Shown here piece by piece: positions 27,594 to 37,320 of a stretch of DNA of 64,000 bases. This stretch comes from DATDAH01 sp963845425 (GTDB taxonomy: Bacteria; Actinomycetota; Acidimicrobiia; Acidimicrobiales; DATDAH01). The position numbers were made by a program, and so were the translations under genes. The stretch spans positions 82,780 to 146,779 of the forward strand of contig CAWJSC010000003.1 of NCBI GenBank assembly GCA_963845425.1, given 5' to 3'. Each line of letters opens with the position of its first letter. The stretch's first letter is position 1. The notes beneath the pieces are model-generated. The model saw only the letters and a list, made by a program, of their open reading frames with translations. It had not been told where the DNA came from and made no database searches.

Positions 27594-27661
27594 CTCGGGA
27601 GGGTAACGACGGCCGACCGGAGCACCCGGCCGTATTCGGACCAGACCTACACTCGGCGGTC

Positions 27662-28336
27662 GTGGCTCTCCGTCTGATCATCGCCGAGGACTCGCTCCTC
27701 GTGCGGGAGGGGGTGGCCAAGCTCCTGAACGAGCAGGACGACGTCGAGGTCGTGGCCCTCTGCGCCGACTACGACGAGCTCATGGCCGCGGTGGAGGACA
27801 CCGACGCCGACGTCGTCCTCACCGACATCCGCATGCCGCCCACCGGCACCGACGAGGGCATCCGGGCCGCGTCCGAGCTGCGGCAGACCCATCCGGGCCT
27901 CGGGGTCGTGGTCCTCTCCCAGTACGCCGAGCCGGAGTACGCGCTGGCCCTGCTCGAGAGCGGCTCGGAGGGTCGGGCCTATCTGCTCAAGGAGCGGGTG
28001 TCGGACCCCGATCAGCTCCTCGGCGCCGTGCGGGACGTCGCCCGCGGCGGATCGGTGGTCGACCCGAAGGTGGTCGAGGGCCTGGTCACCGCCCGGTCCC
28101 GCTCCCGCCGCTCCCCCCTCGAGCACCTGACCCCCCGCGAGCACGAGGTGCTGGCCGAGATCGCCCAGGGCCGCAACAACGCGGCCGTGGCCGCCGCCCT
28201 CGGCCTCTCTGACCGGGCCGTCGAGAAGCACATCAACTCCCTCTTCGCCAAGCTCGGCCTCAGCGAGGAGCCCGACATCCACCGTCGGGTGAAGGCCGTG
28301 CTGCTCTACCTGGCCGAGAAGGACGAGGGGGGATAG
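27662..28336 (+). CDS. NarL/FixJ-family response regulator
   Basis: A 224-aa transcription factor. The receiver domain (1-125) has the acidic pocket IIAEDS, phosphoacceptor D55 in DVVLTDIRMPP, and the Lys in YLLKERVSD. A LuxR-type HTH (about 150-215) reads LTPREHEVLAEIAQGRNNAAVAAALGLSDRAVEKHINSL in overlapping motifs. The receiver is closely similar to that of the cyclase-type regulator at 38109-39431, including IRMPP...DEGI. It is therefore probably phosphorylated by the same kinase family, perhaps the sensor kinase at 30309-32492. The GTG at 27662 is the start. Confidence 0.9.
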   Translation: MALRLIIAEDSLLVREGVAKLLNEQDDVEVVALCADYDELMAAVEDTDADVVLTDIRMPPTGTDEGIRAASELRQTHPGLGVVVLSQYAEPEYALALLESGSEGRAYLLKERVSDPDQLLGAVRDVARGGSVVDPKVVEGLVTARSRSRRSPLEHLTPREHEVLAEIAQGRNNAAVAAALGLSDRAVEKHINSLFAKLGLSEEPDIHRRVKAVLLYLAEKDEGG

Positions 28337-28389
28337 CCCCCCCATGACCACGGGGGCGCCCACCCTGGGAGGGAACGGCGGGCCGTTGG

Positions 28390-28824
28390 ATGATGGGTGC
28401 CGTGGTCCTCACCGACGAGCGAAGGGACGGCGAGACGGCTGACATCTCGACACCGGGTGACGTGAGCGTGCTCATCGTCGACGACCAGGCGCCATTCCGC
28501 GCCGTCGCTCGGACCGTGGTCGACCTGGTGACCGGCTTCGTCGTGGCGGGCGAGGCCGCCTCGGGCGAGGAGGCGGTGGCCATGGCCGCCGACCTCCACC
28601 CCGCCCTCGTGCTCATGGACATCAACCTGCCGGGAATCAGCGGCATCGAGGCGACCCGCCAGATCGTGGCCGCCGCCCCGGACATCGTGGTGATGATGCT
28701 GTCGACCTACCGGGCCGACGACCTCCCCAGCGACGCCGCCACCTGCGGGGCCGCCCGCTACGTCCACAAGGAGGACTTCGGCCCCGCCATCCTCCGCGAG
28801 ACCTGGGCCGACCACACCGACTGA
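28390..28824 (+). CDS. Stand-alone receiver-domain protein
   Basis: A 144-aa single-domain response regulator. The receiver begins near residue 26 (VSVLIVDDQAPFRAVAR) after a hydrophilic lead of 25 residues. D77 in ALVLMDINLPG is the phosphoacceptor, and YVHKEDFGP carries the conserved Lys. There is no DNA-binding or enzymatic output domain. It could act as a phosphate sink or allosteric partner for the neighbouring kinase. It starts 53 bases after the NarL-type regulator. Its stop codon lies within the terminator stem at 28821-28883. Confidence 0.85.
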   Translation: MMGAVVLTDERRDGETADISTPGDVSVLIVDDQAPFRAVARTVVDLVTGFVVAGEAASGEEAVAMAADLHPALVLMDINLPGISGIEATRQIVAAAPDIVVMMLSTYRADDLPSDAATCGAARYVHKEDFGPAILRETWADHTD

Positions 28825-28883
28825 CGCGTTCTGGAGGCTGCGGTGCGCGGCGGAGCGCGCAGGGGCGCCTCCAGAACGGTCAG
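28821..28883. terminator. Bidirectional TTCTGG-type terminator containing both stop codons
   Basis: The arms 28827-28838 and 28867-28878 (CGTTCTGGAGGC and its complement) are perfect. CTGAC/GTCAG extend the stem around one bulged base. The TGA of the receiver gene (28822-28824) and the stop of the convergent oxidoreductase (28880-28882) both lie inside the extended stem. Confidence 0.65.
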
Positions 28884-30304
28884 AACTCGTGCTTGAGGGC
28901 GCTCTGGGCCGCGTGCCAGCCGCACATGCCGTGGACGCCGCCGCCGGGCGGGGTGGACGACGAGCACAGGTAGACGCCCTTGGCGGGGGTGCGCCAAGGG
29001 TCCAGGCCGAGGGTGGGGCGGCGGATGAACTGGGCCAGATCGGCCGCCCCGGCGTTGATGTCACCCCCGACGAAGTTGGCGTTGCGGCCCTCGACCTCGC
29101 GGGTGCCCATGACGTGGCGGGAGAGGATCCGGTCCCGGAACCCGGGGGCGAAGCGCTCGATCTGGGCCTCGATCCGGTCGGTCATGTCGACGGTCGAGCC
29201 GTTGGGTACGTGGCAGTAGGCCCAGAAGGCGTGCTGGCCGTCCGGGGCGCGGGTCGGGTCGAACCCGCTGGCCTGGCAGGCCAGCACCCAGGGCCGGTCG
29301 GGGTGGCGGCCCGCCGCCACCTCCCCCTCGGCGGCGACGGTCTCCTCGAGCGTGCCGCCGACGTGCACCGTGCCCGCGCGGGCCACCTCGGGATCGGCCC
29401 AGGGCACGGGGCCGTCGAGGGCCCAGTCCACCTTGTGCACCCCGGCCCCGTAGCGGAACCTCGTGAGGGCCTTGCGGTACCGGGACGGGAACCGGTCCCC
29501 GCCGATCTGGGCCGCGTGGCGAGCTGACACGTCGAGGAGCACCGCCCGGGCCGAAGGCACCTTGGCCAGGTCGTTCACCCGGGTGCCGGCCCGGACCTCG
29601 CCCCCGTGGGACCGGATGATCGACAGGAGCGCCTCGGTCACCTGCTGGGAGCCGCCCTTGGCGAACGGGTAGCCCACCAGGTGGGCGGCCACGCCGAGCA
29701 TCAGGCCGTAGCCCGCGGTGATCGGCGCCCGGAGGGACAGGATCGAGTGCGCGGCCAGGCCGCCCAGAAGGGCGGCGGCTTCCTCGGTGTCGAACCGACC
29801 CCGGCCCAGGCCCCGCGCCGAGCGGACGCCCGAGATGCCGTAGCGAGCCAACTTCACCGGGTGGCGGGGCAACTGGAACGGTGAGAGCAGCCCGTCGACC
29901 AGGCTGAACCCGGAACCGACCAGCGGGCCCATCAGCCGGCGGTAGGCGTTGGCGTCCGCGCCGAGGCCCTCCGCGGTCATGTCGACCGAGCGGTGCAGCA
30001 GCGCCGACCGGCCGCCGTCGAGGGGGTTGGCCACCGGTAGCTCAGGGTGGACCCACTCGACGCCGTGGGCCTCCAGGGGCAGGTTCCGCATCGCCTTCGA
30101 GGCCAGACCCAGCGACCACACCGTCGAGCAGGTGTCGTGGACGAACCCGGGCAGGGTCAGCTCGGCGGAACGGGCGCCGCCGCCGAGGGTCTCCTCGGCC
30201 TCGAGGACCAGGACAGACAGCCCCTCCCCCGCCAGGGTGGCCGCGGCGACGAGGCCGTTGGGGCCCGAACCGACGACGACGGCGTCGTACTCCGTGGTGG
30301 CCAC
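28880..30304 (-). CDS. FAD-dependent oxidoreductase of the CrtI/phytoene-desaturase-like family
   Basis: A 474-aa flavoprotein. The N-terminal dinucleotide motif is VVVGSGPNGLVAAATLAGEG followed by the acidic strand VLVLEAEETLGGGARS. LPGFVHDTCSTVWSLG and the C-terminal VYLCSSSTPPGGGVHGMCG are typical of the NAD(P)/FAD-dependent (CrtI-like) group that includes carotenoid desaturases and isomerases. No phytoene synthase or other carotenoid gene is present, so a carotenoid role is not supported by context. The GTG at 30304 lies four bases after the stop of the sensor kinase gene, so the two are probably cotranscribed. Confidence 0.85.
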   Translation of the reverse strand: MATTEYDAVVVGSGPNGLVAAATLAGEGLSVLVLEAEETLGGGARSAELTLPGFVHDTCSTVWSLGLASKAMRNLPLEAHGVEWVHPELPVANPLDGGRSALLHRSVDMTAEGLGADANAYRRLMGPLVGSGFSLVDGLLSPFQLPRHPVKLARYGISGVRSARGLGRGRFDTEEAAALLGGLAAHSILSLRAPITAGYGLMLGVAAHLVGYPFAKGGSQQVTEALLSIIRSHGGEVRAGTRVNDLAKVPSARAVLLDVSARHAAQIGGDRFPSRYRKALTRFRYGAGVHKVDWALDGPVPWADPEVARAGTVHVGGTLEETVAAEGEVAAGRHPDRPWVLACQASGFDPTRAPDGQHAFWAYCHVPNGSTVDMTDRIEAQIERFAPGFRDRILSRHVMGTREVEGRNANFVGGDINAGAADLAQFIRRPTLGLDPWRTPAKGVYLCSSSTPPGGGVHGMCGWHAAQSALKHEF

Positions 30305-30308
30305 CAGG

Positions 30309-32492
30309 TCAGGATGCCGGGGCGTCGACCGCGTCCGGCTCGGCCGCGGCCTTCGGCTCGTCGGCCGCCTCGTCCTCCGGCGGGTCGACCGGGATGTGGC
30401 CCCGAATGCGGGAACCCTCGCCCGGCGCGCTGTCCACCTCGAGGATCCCCCCGATGGCCCCCAACCGGTCCCGCATGTTCACGAAGCCGTGGCCCATGGC
30501 CGCCCCCGCGGCGTCGAAGCCCGGGCCGTCGTCGGCCACCTCGAAGCGCAGTTCGCCGTCCGCCTCGGTGATCGTCACCGTCAGGCGGGCGTCCTCCCCG
30601 GCGTGCTTGCCGGCGTTCTGCATCGCCTCCAGGCAGCAGAAGTAGATGGCGGCCTCGGTCTCCGCCGGATGGCGCCGGACGTCCTCGGCCACGAGCAACT
30701 CGACGGGGAGCGTCGACCGGTTGGCCGCCGCCTTGAGCGCCGCCTCGAGGCCGCGGTCCCTCAGCAGCGGCGGGTAGATCCCGTGGGCCAGCTCCCGCAG
30801 CTCCTCCAGGGTGTCCTGCACGTCGCCCCGGAGCTGGTCGAGCATCTCGTCGGCCGTCGCCCGGTCGGCGTCGATGAGCTGCTTCACCAGACCGACCTTC
30901 ACCGCGAGGGCGACCAGGTGCTGCTGGGCCCCGTCGTGGAGGTTGCGTTCGATCTGGCGCCGGGACTCGTCGGCCGCGGTGACGATGCGGAGGCGGGAGG
31001 CGGCCAGCTCCTGGTTGCGCTCCTCGAGCTGCTCGAGCGACGCCTGGAGGGCCGAGTCGAGGCGGACGTTGTGCAGGGCCAGGCCCACCTGGCGGGCCAG
31101 CTCGGCGAGGACCCGGTCGTCCTCGTCGGTGAACGGCGGGTCGTCGCTGCGGCGCTCGACCACGATCAGGCCGAGCAGCTCCCCGAGGTGGGCCACCACG
31201 GCGGCCCGGACCTGTCGATCGTCACGCCCCGCCAGCAACCCCGGCATCCAGATCTGCAACCAGGCGTTGCCCTGCACGTGGGCCCGGGTGGCCACCCCGA
31301 GCTCCTCACCCTGCAGGCTCAGGTGGGCCGCGCCCCGGTCCGGCACCGAGACGGCCCGGTCGAGGGTGCCCGCGGACCCGGTCCACACCTCCGACGCCGT
31401 CAGCGCCAGGCTCTTCTTCAGCGACTCGGCGAGCTGCAGGAGGAGCTCGTCCATGGGGACGGCGCGGGACATGCGCCCGGCGAAGGTCTTGATGGCGTCG
31501 TCGGGGCGGTGGCGCTCGCCGTAGACGCGCTGGTTGGCGACCTCCTCGAGCCGGTGGCGGGCGGGGAACGCCAGCACGGCACACAGGCCGGCGGCGAGCA
31601 TCGACAGGACCAGCACCGAGCGTTCCTCGGCCTCCGGTACGCGGCCGAGACCGACGACCACGAAGAGGTAGACTGCCTCGACCAGGGCCAGGAGCCCCAC
31701 CACGACGACGGTCCGGACCAGGACCCGGTCGATGACCGTCAGGAGCCTTGGCACGGTCGACGCGGCGAACGCGCCGGGAACGACCACGCTGGCCGCGATC
31801 GTCACCATCCCCGGCCGGTCCGGCCAGTCCAACAGCGCATCGAGGAGCACGACCAGGCCCCCGAAGGACGCGGCCAACACGACACCCCAGCCGATCCACT
31901 GCAGGCGGGCCCGGTCCGCCGCCGACGCCCTCCGGCACCGATTCAGGTACCCGACCAGGCCGATGGCTCCGGCGACGAGCGCCGCGACCACGTAGGGCAG
32001 CATCGGCAGATCGGCCGACTCGGGGCCGATGGCGATGCCGAGGGCCACACCGGCGAGGTAGCCGAGGCCGACGGTGAGGCGGGACCCACGCGAGCGAAGA
32101 GATCCGTCGGGCACGGCCAGCGCCAGGTGCATCGCCACCGCCGGGATCAGCGCGGTCAGCACCGACCGGGCCAGCTCGAACTGGTCGTCACCCGACCGCA
32201 CGGACGCCGACGTGTAGAGGGCCGCCCCGAGCACCAGGGTGAACAGCCCCATGAGCAGGGCCAGGGGACGCTGGGGCAGGCGGCGGGCGACGACGACCGT
32301 GCCGAGGGCCCAGGCCAGGATCACTGCCGCGCTCACCCAGTAGGCGACGCCGCCGTGGTCGGCCGCCCCCAGGGCGCCGAGCACCACCCCACCGACCCCG
32401 AGCCCGAGCGCGGGCAACTGGAGGCTGCGCCCCGGCCCGGTCGCGGGTGTCGCTCGATCCGTGGTGGCCACGGGCGTGAAGGTGGTGGACAT
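30309..32492 (-). CDS. Sensor histidine kinase (HisKA_3, NarL-type partner)
   Basis: A 727-aa membrane kinase. Residues 1-310 hold many hydrophobic helices. A GAF-like sensory region follows (about 330-490), then a dimerisation helix with H519 in ERNLHDGAQQHL, the phosphoacceptor signature of NarX/DesK-type kinases. The HATPase domain has AIYFCCLEAMQNAGKHA (N-box), VADDGPGFD (G1) and GHGFVNMRDRLGA (G2). The Pro/Ala/Glu tail is probably disordered. It lies directly downstream of two FtsX-type permease genes and upstream of a CrtI-like gene. NarL-type receivers flank it, one of them fused to a cyclase. Confidence 0.92.
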   Translation of the reverse strand: MSTTFTPVATTDRATPATGPGRSLQLPALGLGVGGVVLGALGAADHGGVAYWVSAAVILAWALGTVVVARRLPQRPLALLMGLFTLVLGAALYTSASVRSGDDQFELARSVLTALIPAVAMHLALAVPDGSLRSRGSRLTVGLGYLAGVALGIAIGPESADLPMLPYVVAALVAGAIGLVGYLNRCRRASAADRARLQWIGWGVVLAASFGGLVVLLDALLDWPDRPGMVTIAASVVVPGAFAASTVPRLLTVIDRVLVRTVVVVGLLALVEAVYLFVVVGLGRVPEAEERSVLVLSMLAAGLCAVLAFPARHRLEEVANQRVYGERHRPDDAIKTFAGRMSRAVPMDELLLQLAESLKKSLALTASEVWTGSAGTLDRAVSVPDRGAAHLSLQGEELGVATRAHVQGNAWLQIWMPGLLAGRDDRQVRAAVVAHLGELLGLIVVERRSDDPPFTDEDDRVLAELARQVGLALHNVRLDSALQASLEQLEERNQELAASRLRIVTAADESRRQIERNLHDGAQQHLVALAVKVGLVKQLIDADRATADEMLDQLRGDVQDTLEELRELAHGIYPPLLRDRGLEAALKAAANRSTLPVELLVAEDVRRHPAETEAAIYFCCLEAMQNAGKHAGEDARLTVTITEADGELRFEVADDGPGFDAAGAAMGHGFVNMRDRLGAIGGILEVDSAPGEGSRIRGHIPVDPPEDEAADEPKAAAEPDAVDAPAS

Positions 32493-32504
32493 CGTGTTCT
32501 CCGT

Positions 32505-34926
32505 CTACTCGGTGCGAAGGGTGGCGGCGGGGTGGGTCCGGGCGGCGCGGAGGCCGGGGACCAGCCCGACCACGAGGGCGAGGGTCACGACGGCTGCGGC
32601 CAGGAGGCCGAAGGCCAGGACCGGGGTGACCAGTTCGACCACCGCCCCGAGCCGCTCGGCGAGGACCGTCCAGGCCACGCGCCCCGCCACGAGGCCGATC
32701 GGGACGCCGATGACCAGGCCCACGAGGGCGATCAGACCGGCCTGGACGGCCACGGAGGACAGCACCTGGCGGCGCGTGAAACCCAGGGTGCGGAGCACCG
32801 CCATCTCGCGGCGGCGGGAGCGCACGGCCGCCACGAGGGCGTGAACGACCGTGAGGGCGATGAGGGCCGCCAACAGGGCGGTCAGCCACAGCGGCGTCGC
32901 CCGGACCCGCTCGAGGCTCTGGACGTCCGACGGCACCGACGGCGCCGCCACCGTGAGGTAGGCCGGCTCGGCCACGTCGATGTCGGCCACGACCGCCTCG
33001 ACGGTGCTCCGGTCGGCGGCCTCCACCACGACGCCGTACGGGTCGAAGGACGGCCCCCAGGTCGTCAGCACCTCGTACGGGGCCAGGACCCCCTCGCCCA
33101 GCGTGGTCTTGTCGGCCCCGCTGTAGGAGCCGATGGCCGGGAGCACCACGGTGCCCACCACGGTGAGCTCGGCCGAGTCCTCGCCGCGCCGGGCGGTCAC
33201 CCGGTCACCGACGTCGACACCGAGCTGGTCCAGGGTCCGCACGCCGACCGCCACCTCGGTGGGCCCGACAGGGGGACGGCCGTCGAGGACCGTCGGCACG
33301 ATCGGCCGGGCGGAGGGCTCGATCGACATCGCGGGCGAGGACCGACCCTCCAGGCGGAGCTGGCCGGGATAGAGCAGACCGAACGCGTCGACCTCCTCGG
33401 CCGCGAGCAGGCCCTCGGTGACCGGCAGGTAGGCCTCCGCTGTCGCGTCCTCCGCGCCCTCCAGGGCCACCACCGCCGTCCAGGGCGTCCCGTAGTTGGT
33501 GGGGGTGTCCACGAGGTGGTTGAGGCTGGCGGAGAAGGCCAGCGTGGCCGCGATGAGGGCGATGCTGGTGGCCGCGCCGGCCAGTGTCGCCCGGGCCGGG
33601 ACGCCGGCCCCGCCCCGGTCGAGGGCGAACCGGACGCCCGCCACCGTCGCCGGCGCGAGGCCGGACGCCGCGGCCCACGCCCCCGGCGCGGACGGGCTCG
33701 GCCGCAGCTCCCGTCGCCGGGCGGCCACGATCGCGGGCCGGACGGCCACCGCGACGAACACGAGGGCCACGGCCAGGCCGCCCAGGATCAGTACCGGCAG
33801 GTCCACCCGCAGGCCAGGATCGGGCTCGGCGTCCCGGGCCACGCCGACCGGCGCCAGCGGCGACGCGAGCGACGGCGACGGCGACGGCGAGCCCGGCCCC
33901 GACGACCGCGGCCAGGGCGATGCGGGTGATCCCCAGCGCCGCTCGCTGTGGCCGGGTCACACCCAGCGCCGCCATCGGCGCCAGGGCCACGGCGTCGGCC
34001 TGGAGGCGACGGGATATGGCCTGGCCCACGATGACCAGGGCCACGATCGCGGCGAGGGCCGAGAAGATCCCGAGGGCGGCGACCTGCGGGGCCACGGCCC
34101 GCTCGGCTTGGTTCTCTATCCCGCTGCGGGACTGGAACGCGATGGATTCCTCGGGCACGAGGGCCTCGACAGCGGCTTCGAACTGGTCCTCATCGGCTCC
34201 TGGCCGAAGGCGAACAAGGCCACCCCAGAAGGGGATCGCCGGGTCGTAGGCGTCGAGGAAGGCCGGGCTGAGCATGACACTGCCGTCGGCGAAGCCTTCG
34301 TCGACCACGATCTCGTCGAACGGGTCGCCGATGCCGACCACGTCGAGGTCGAGGAGCACCCCGGTCGACGGGTCGTTGTAGTAGTCGACCCCGGCCTGCA
34401 GGCTCCCCGCGGCCTCGAGCGCGCCGAAGTCGTCGAAGTCGAGCAGCCGGCTGGGGATCTCGTCGCCCACCTCGAGGCCCAGCACCTGGGCCGCCACGGA
34501 CGACACGAACGCCTCGTCCGGCGCGTCGACATCGGGAAGGCGTCCGGCGCGGACGAGCGGGCGCCCGAACTCGTAGCCCCATTGCCCGTCACTGGCGAAG
34601 ACGGCGGCGCCGCTGTCGAGGTCCTCGATGGTGTCGATCGTCCGCGGGGTCAGGGCAATGCCATCGACCCGAGCGACGCTCTCCACCATCGGGAGCGCGG
34701 CGACGTCCTCCAGGCGCAGCCGGCTGTCGAAGAGATCGGGGTTGACCAGCACGTCCCACGCCTCGGTGTCGTCGATCAGCCGGTTGAACGCCGAGTCGGT
34801 CCGCCGGTATGCCGCCACACCCGTCAGGACCGCCCCACCGGCCAGCCCGATGATGAGGGCCAGCCCCACGAGCCCGCGGGCGCCGGACCGTCGGGTGGCC
34901 CGCAGGAGCGCAAAGAGCGACGCCAT
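32505..34926 (-). pseudogene. FtsX/MacB-type ABC transporter permease, frameshifted
   Basis: Partner permease of the next gene. The ATG at 34926 overlaps its neighbour's stop (TGATG). The N-terminal helix (ARGLVGLALIIGLAGGAVLTG), large extracytoplasmic domain and first FtsX core run to about residue 350 (VVGAGLAVAVAVA). The frame then breaks near 33865 within a GTCGCC repeat. It continues in another frame as SPLAPVGVARDAEPDPGLRVD and on to the second FtsX core (LRTLGFTRRQVLSSVAVQAG), ending at 32505. The intact paralogue has PLGVAREAEPTPGLRVD at the same site, confirming the join. One missing or extra base in the short repeat explains it. Confidence 0.85.
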
Positions 34927-37283
34927 CACTCGGCCCTCAGGACGGCCGCGGGTGGGCGACGGCCCGCCCGCCAGGCGGGAACGAGGCCGACGGCCACGGC
35001 CACGGCGACGGCGGCGACGGCCACGGCCACCAGCGCGACGAGGGGGACGGTCGGCGCGTCGACGATGCCGAGGTCATCGACCTCGACGCGCCAGGTGAGG
35101 CGACCGGCGACGATCCCGAGCGGGACCCCGATGAGCGTCCCGACCATGACGATCGCCGTGGAGCACGTGACCACGGCCCGGCGGACCTGGCGGCGCTGGA
35201 AGCCCAGCGAGCGGAGCGTGGCGAACCCGCTGCGGTGACGCCGGCTGGCCACCGCCAAGGCATGGACGAGGCCGACCAGGCCGAGCAGGGCGAAGAACGC
35301 GGCCAGGGTGACGAAGAGCCCACGCAGTTCGTCGAGGTGGACCAGGCGTCCCGGCGGGTTGGGACGGGCATAGGCCGGGTACGAGATCCCGTACTGCTCC
35401 TCGAGCCGGGCCTCGAGGGCCGTCTGGTCGGCCCCCGGGGCGTAGGTCAGCACCAGCGAGCGCTCGGCGTCGGGGGCCAGGTCCGTCATCCCCTCGCTGG
35501 TCAGCCAGGCACTGGTCGAGCCGGTGCTGTCGAACTGCGGCATCGCGGCCCGGCCGACGACGACCAGCGCCCGCGGATCGCCGTCGCTGGTCCTGGTCTC
35601 GACCGTGTCCCCGACCGTCACACCCTCCAGTGCCCGGGCCCCGAGGGCCACTTCACCGGTGCCGGTCGGGGCCCGGCCGTCGACCACTACGAAGCCCATG
35701 GATCCCTTCGCCACGTCGATGGAGAAGCCGTCGATGCTGGATCCGTCCAGCACGACACTGCCCTGCTGGAGCACGCCGACGGCCGTCAGGTCCTCCTCGG
35801 CCGTCAACGCCTCCAGGGTCGCCTCGGGGTCGTCACTGTCGAGGTCGGGCTTGGCGGACCACACCCACCCGAAGCGCGCTGGGCGGTCGACCACCGCGGT
35901 CAGCGAGGACGCCAAGACCGCGACGGCGCACACCCCCGCCACCGCCACACCGATGCCGAGCACGGCGGTACGCATGGTGGCCCGACCCCGACCGCGCTCG
36001 TCGGCCAGCGCGAGGCCGACGACGAAGGCCGGCGCGCCGCCCGCTCTCGCCGCCAGGCCCGCGGTCACCGAGGCCCGCTCTGGCGCCTCGACCCGACCCG
36101 CGGCCCTGCGGGCGGCGAGGTGCCCGGTGAGGACGACCAGCAGGACGAGGACCAACGCCCCGATGCCCAGGGCCACGGCATCAACTCGGAGGCCAGGGGT
36201 CGGCTCGGCCTCTCGCGCCACGCCGAGCGGAAAGCGCGAGGACACGGCCACCGCGCCGGCCACGCCCAGAAGGGCTCCGACGACTCCCGCGGCGGCCAGG
36301 GGCAGGGTGACCGCCAGCGCCCGTTGGGCCCGCGTCAGGCCGATGGCACTGAGGACCGAGCCGACCCCACCCGCGCCCTCCACCTGACGGAGCACGGCCT
36401 GGATGACCGCGAACAGGCCGGCGACACCGGCGACCAAGGCGAACGCGACGAGGGCGATCACCGCGATGTCGACCGCCGAGCGCACGCTGTCGAAGAACTC
36501 GGTCCCGATCGAGCCGCCCGCGACCTGCTGGGCGCCCGGAGCCGCTCGGCGGGCGGCGGCCGTCATGGCCTCGTCCGACGGGCCCGCCCCCTCGTCGTAG
36601 TGGGCAGCGACCATCACCCCCACGGCGCAGGCCCCCTCGAGGGTGGGGGCGAGGCCGGGACCGCCGAGAAGGGTCGGGCCGGACTCGATGTCACTGCCCT
36701 GGAGCTCCTCGAGCCGCCGGACCTCACCGACCACCCGTAGGTCCACCGCCGGGCCGTTGAACCCCAGGAAGTCGTCGTTCAGCAGTCCCTGGCAGTCGGC
36801 GGGACTGAACGTCCCCGCCTGGAAGCGGTCACCGGTGTGGAGGTCGAGGCGGTCGGCGGCCTGCTCACTGACGACGACCTCGTCGGCGGCCTCGGGGTCC
36901 GGCAGGCGCCCGGCGAGCAGGAACGGGCGGTCGATCGTCCGGAAGGCCGCGTCGTCATACGGCACCAGCAGGCTCACGTCGATGTCGAAGAGGGCGTCGG
37001 TCGGATAGATCCCCGCCGCGCCCACCTCGGTGACGCCGTCGAGGGCCGACACCTCGGCCGTCAGCGCCGAGGCGACGGGATCGCCCAGGGTGAAGGCGAA
37101 CGCCCCCCCGTCCCGCGCCGACGTCGCCTCCCGTAACCGGTCGGAGGCGCTGGCCGTGCGCCGCGCCCCGGCCACCGAGGAGAAGACGGCGGTGCCCACG
37201 AGGCCGACGATGAGGGTCAGGCCCAGGAGGGCCAATCCCCGACGCCGGGCTTCGCCCTTGGCGACGAGCAGCACGGCCCGCAC
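34926..37283 (-). CDS. FtsX/MacB-type ABC transporter permease
   Basis: A 785-aa permease with an N-terminal helix (GLALLGLTLIVGLVGTAVFSSVAG), a large extracytoplasmic domain, and two FtsX cores. The second core carries FATLRSLGFQRRQVRRAVV near the C-terminus. Such proteins pair with LolD/MacB-type ATPases to move lipoproteins, peptides or siderophores, or to sense antibiotics. The GTG at 37283 lies 37 bases after the ATPase gene stop, and the stop overlaps the start of the second permease gene. Two permeases plus one ATPase suggest a heterodimeric transporter. The substrate is unknown. Confidence 0.88.
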   Translation of the reverse strand: MRAVLLVAKGEARRRGLALLGLTLIVGLVGTAVFSSVAGARRTASASDRLREATSARDGGAFAFTLGDPVASALTAEVSALDGVTEVGAAGIYPTDALFDIDVSLLVPYDDAAFRTIDRPFLLAGRLPDPEAADEVVVSEQAADRLDLHTGDRFQAGTFSPADCQGLLNDDFLGFNGPAVDLRVVGEVRRLEELQGSDIESGPTLLGGPGLAPTLEGACAVGVMVAAHYDEGAGPSDEAMTAAARRAAPGAQQVAGGSIGTEFFDSVRSAVDIAVIALVAFALVAGVAGLFAVIQAVLRQVEGAGGVGSVLSAIGLTRAQRALAVTLPLAAAGVVGALLGVAGAVAVSSRFPLGVAREAEPTPGLRVDAVALGIGALVLVLLVVLTGHLAARRAAGRVEAPERASVTAGLAARAGGAPAFVVGLALADERGRGRATMRTAVLGIGVAVAGVCAVAVLASSLTAVVDRPARFGWVWSAKPDLDSDDPEATLEALTAEEDLTAVGVLQQGSVVLDGSSIDGFSIDVAKGSMGFVVVDGRAPTGTGEVALGARALEGVTVGDTVETRTSDGDPRALVVVGRAAMPQFDSTGSTSAWLTSEGMTDLAPDAERSLVLTYAPGADQTALEARLEEQYGISYPAYARPNPPGRLVHLDELRGLFVTLAAFFALLGLVGLVHALAVASRRHRSGFATLRSLGFQRRQVRRAVVTCSTAIVMVGTLIGVPLGIVAGRLTWRVEVDDLGIVDAPTVPLVALVAVAVAAVAVAVAVGLVPAWRAGRRPPAAVLRAE

Positions 37284-37320
37284 GGGTTCGGTGGCCGGCC
37301 TCGGCCGTCGGTACGGAGGC

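Noticed and set aside
29949..33929. Open frame of 1326 codons on the plus strand
   Set aside because: It is exactly antisense to the CrtI-like, kinase and permease genes. It is rich in Arg, Gly, His and Gln with no domains, as expected for a shadow frame in very GC-rich DNA.
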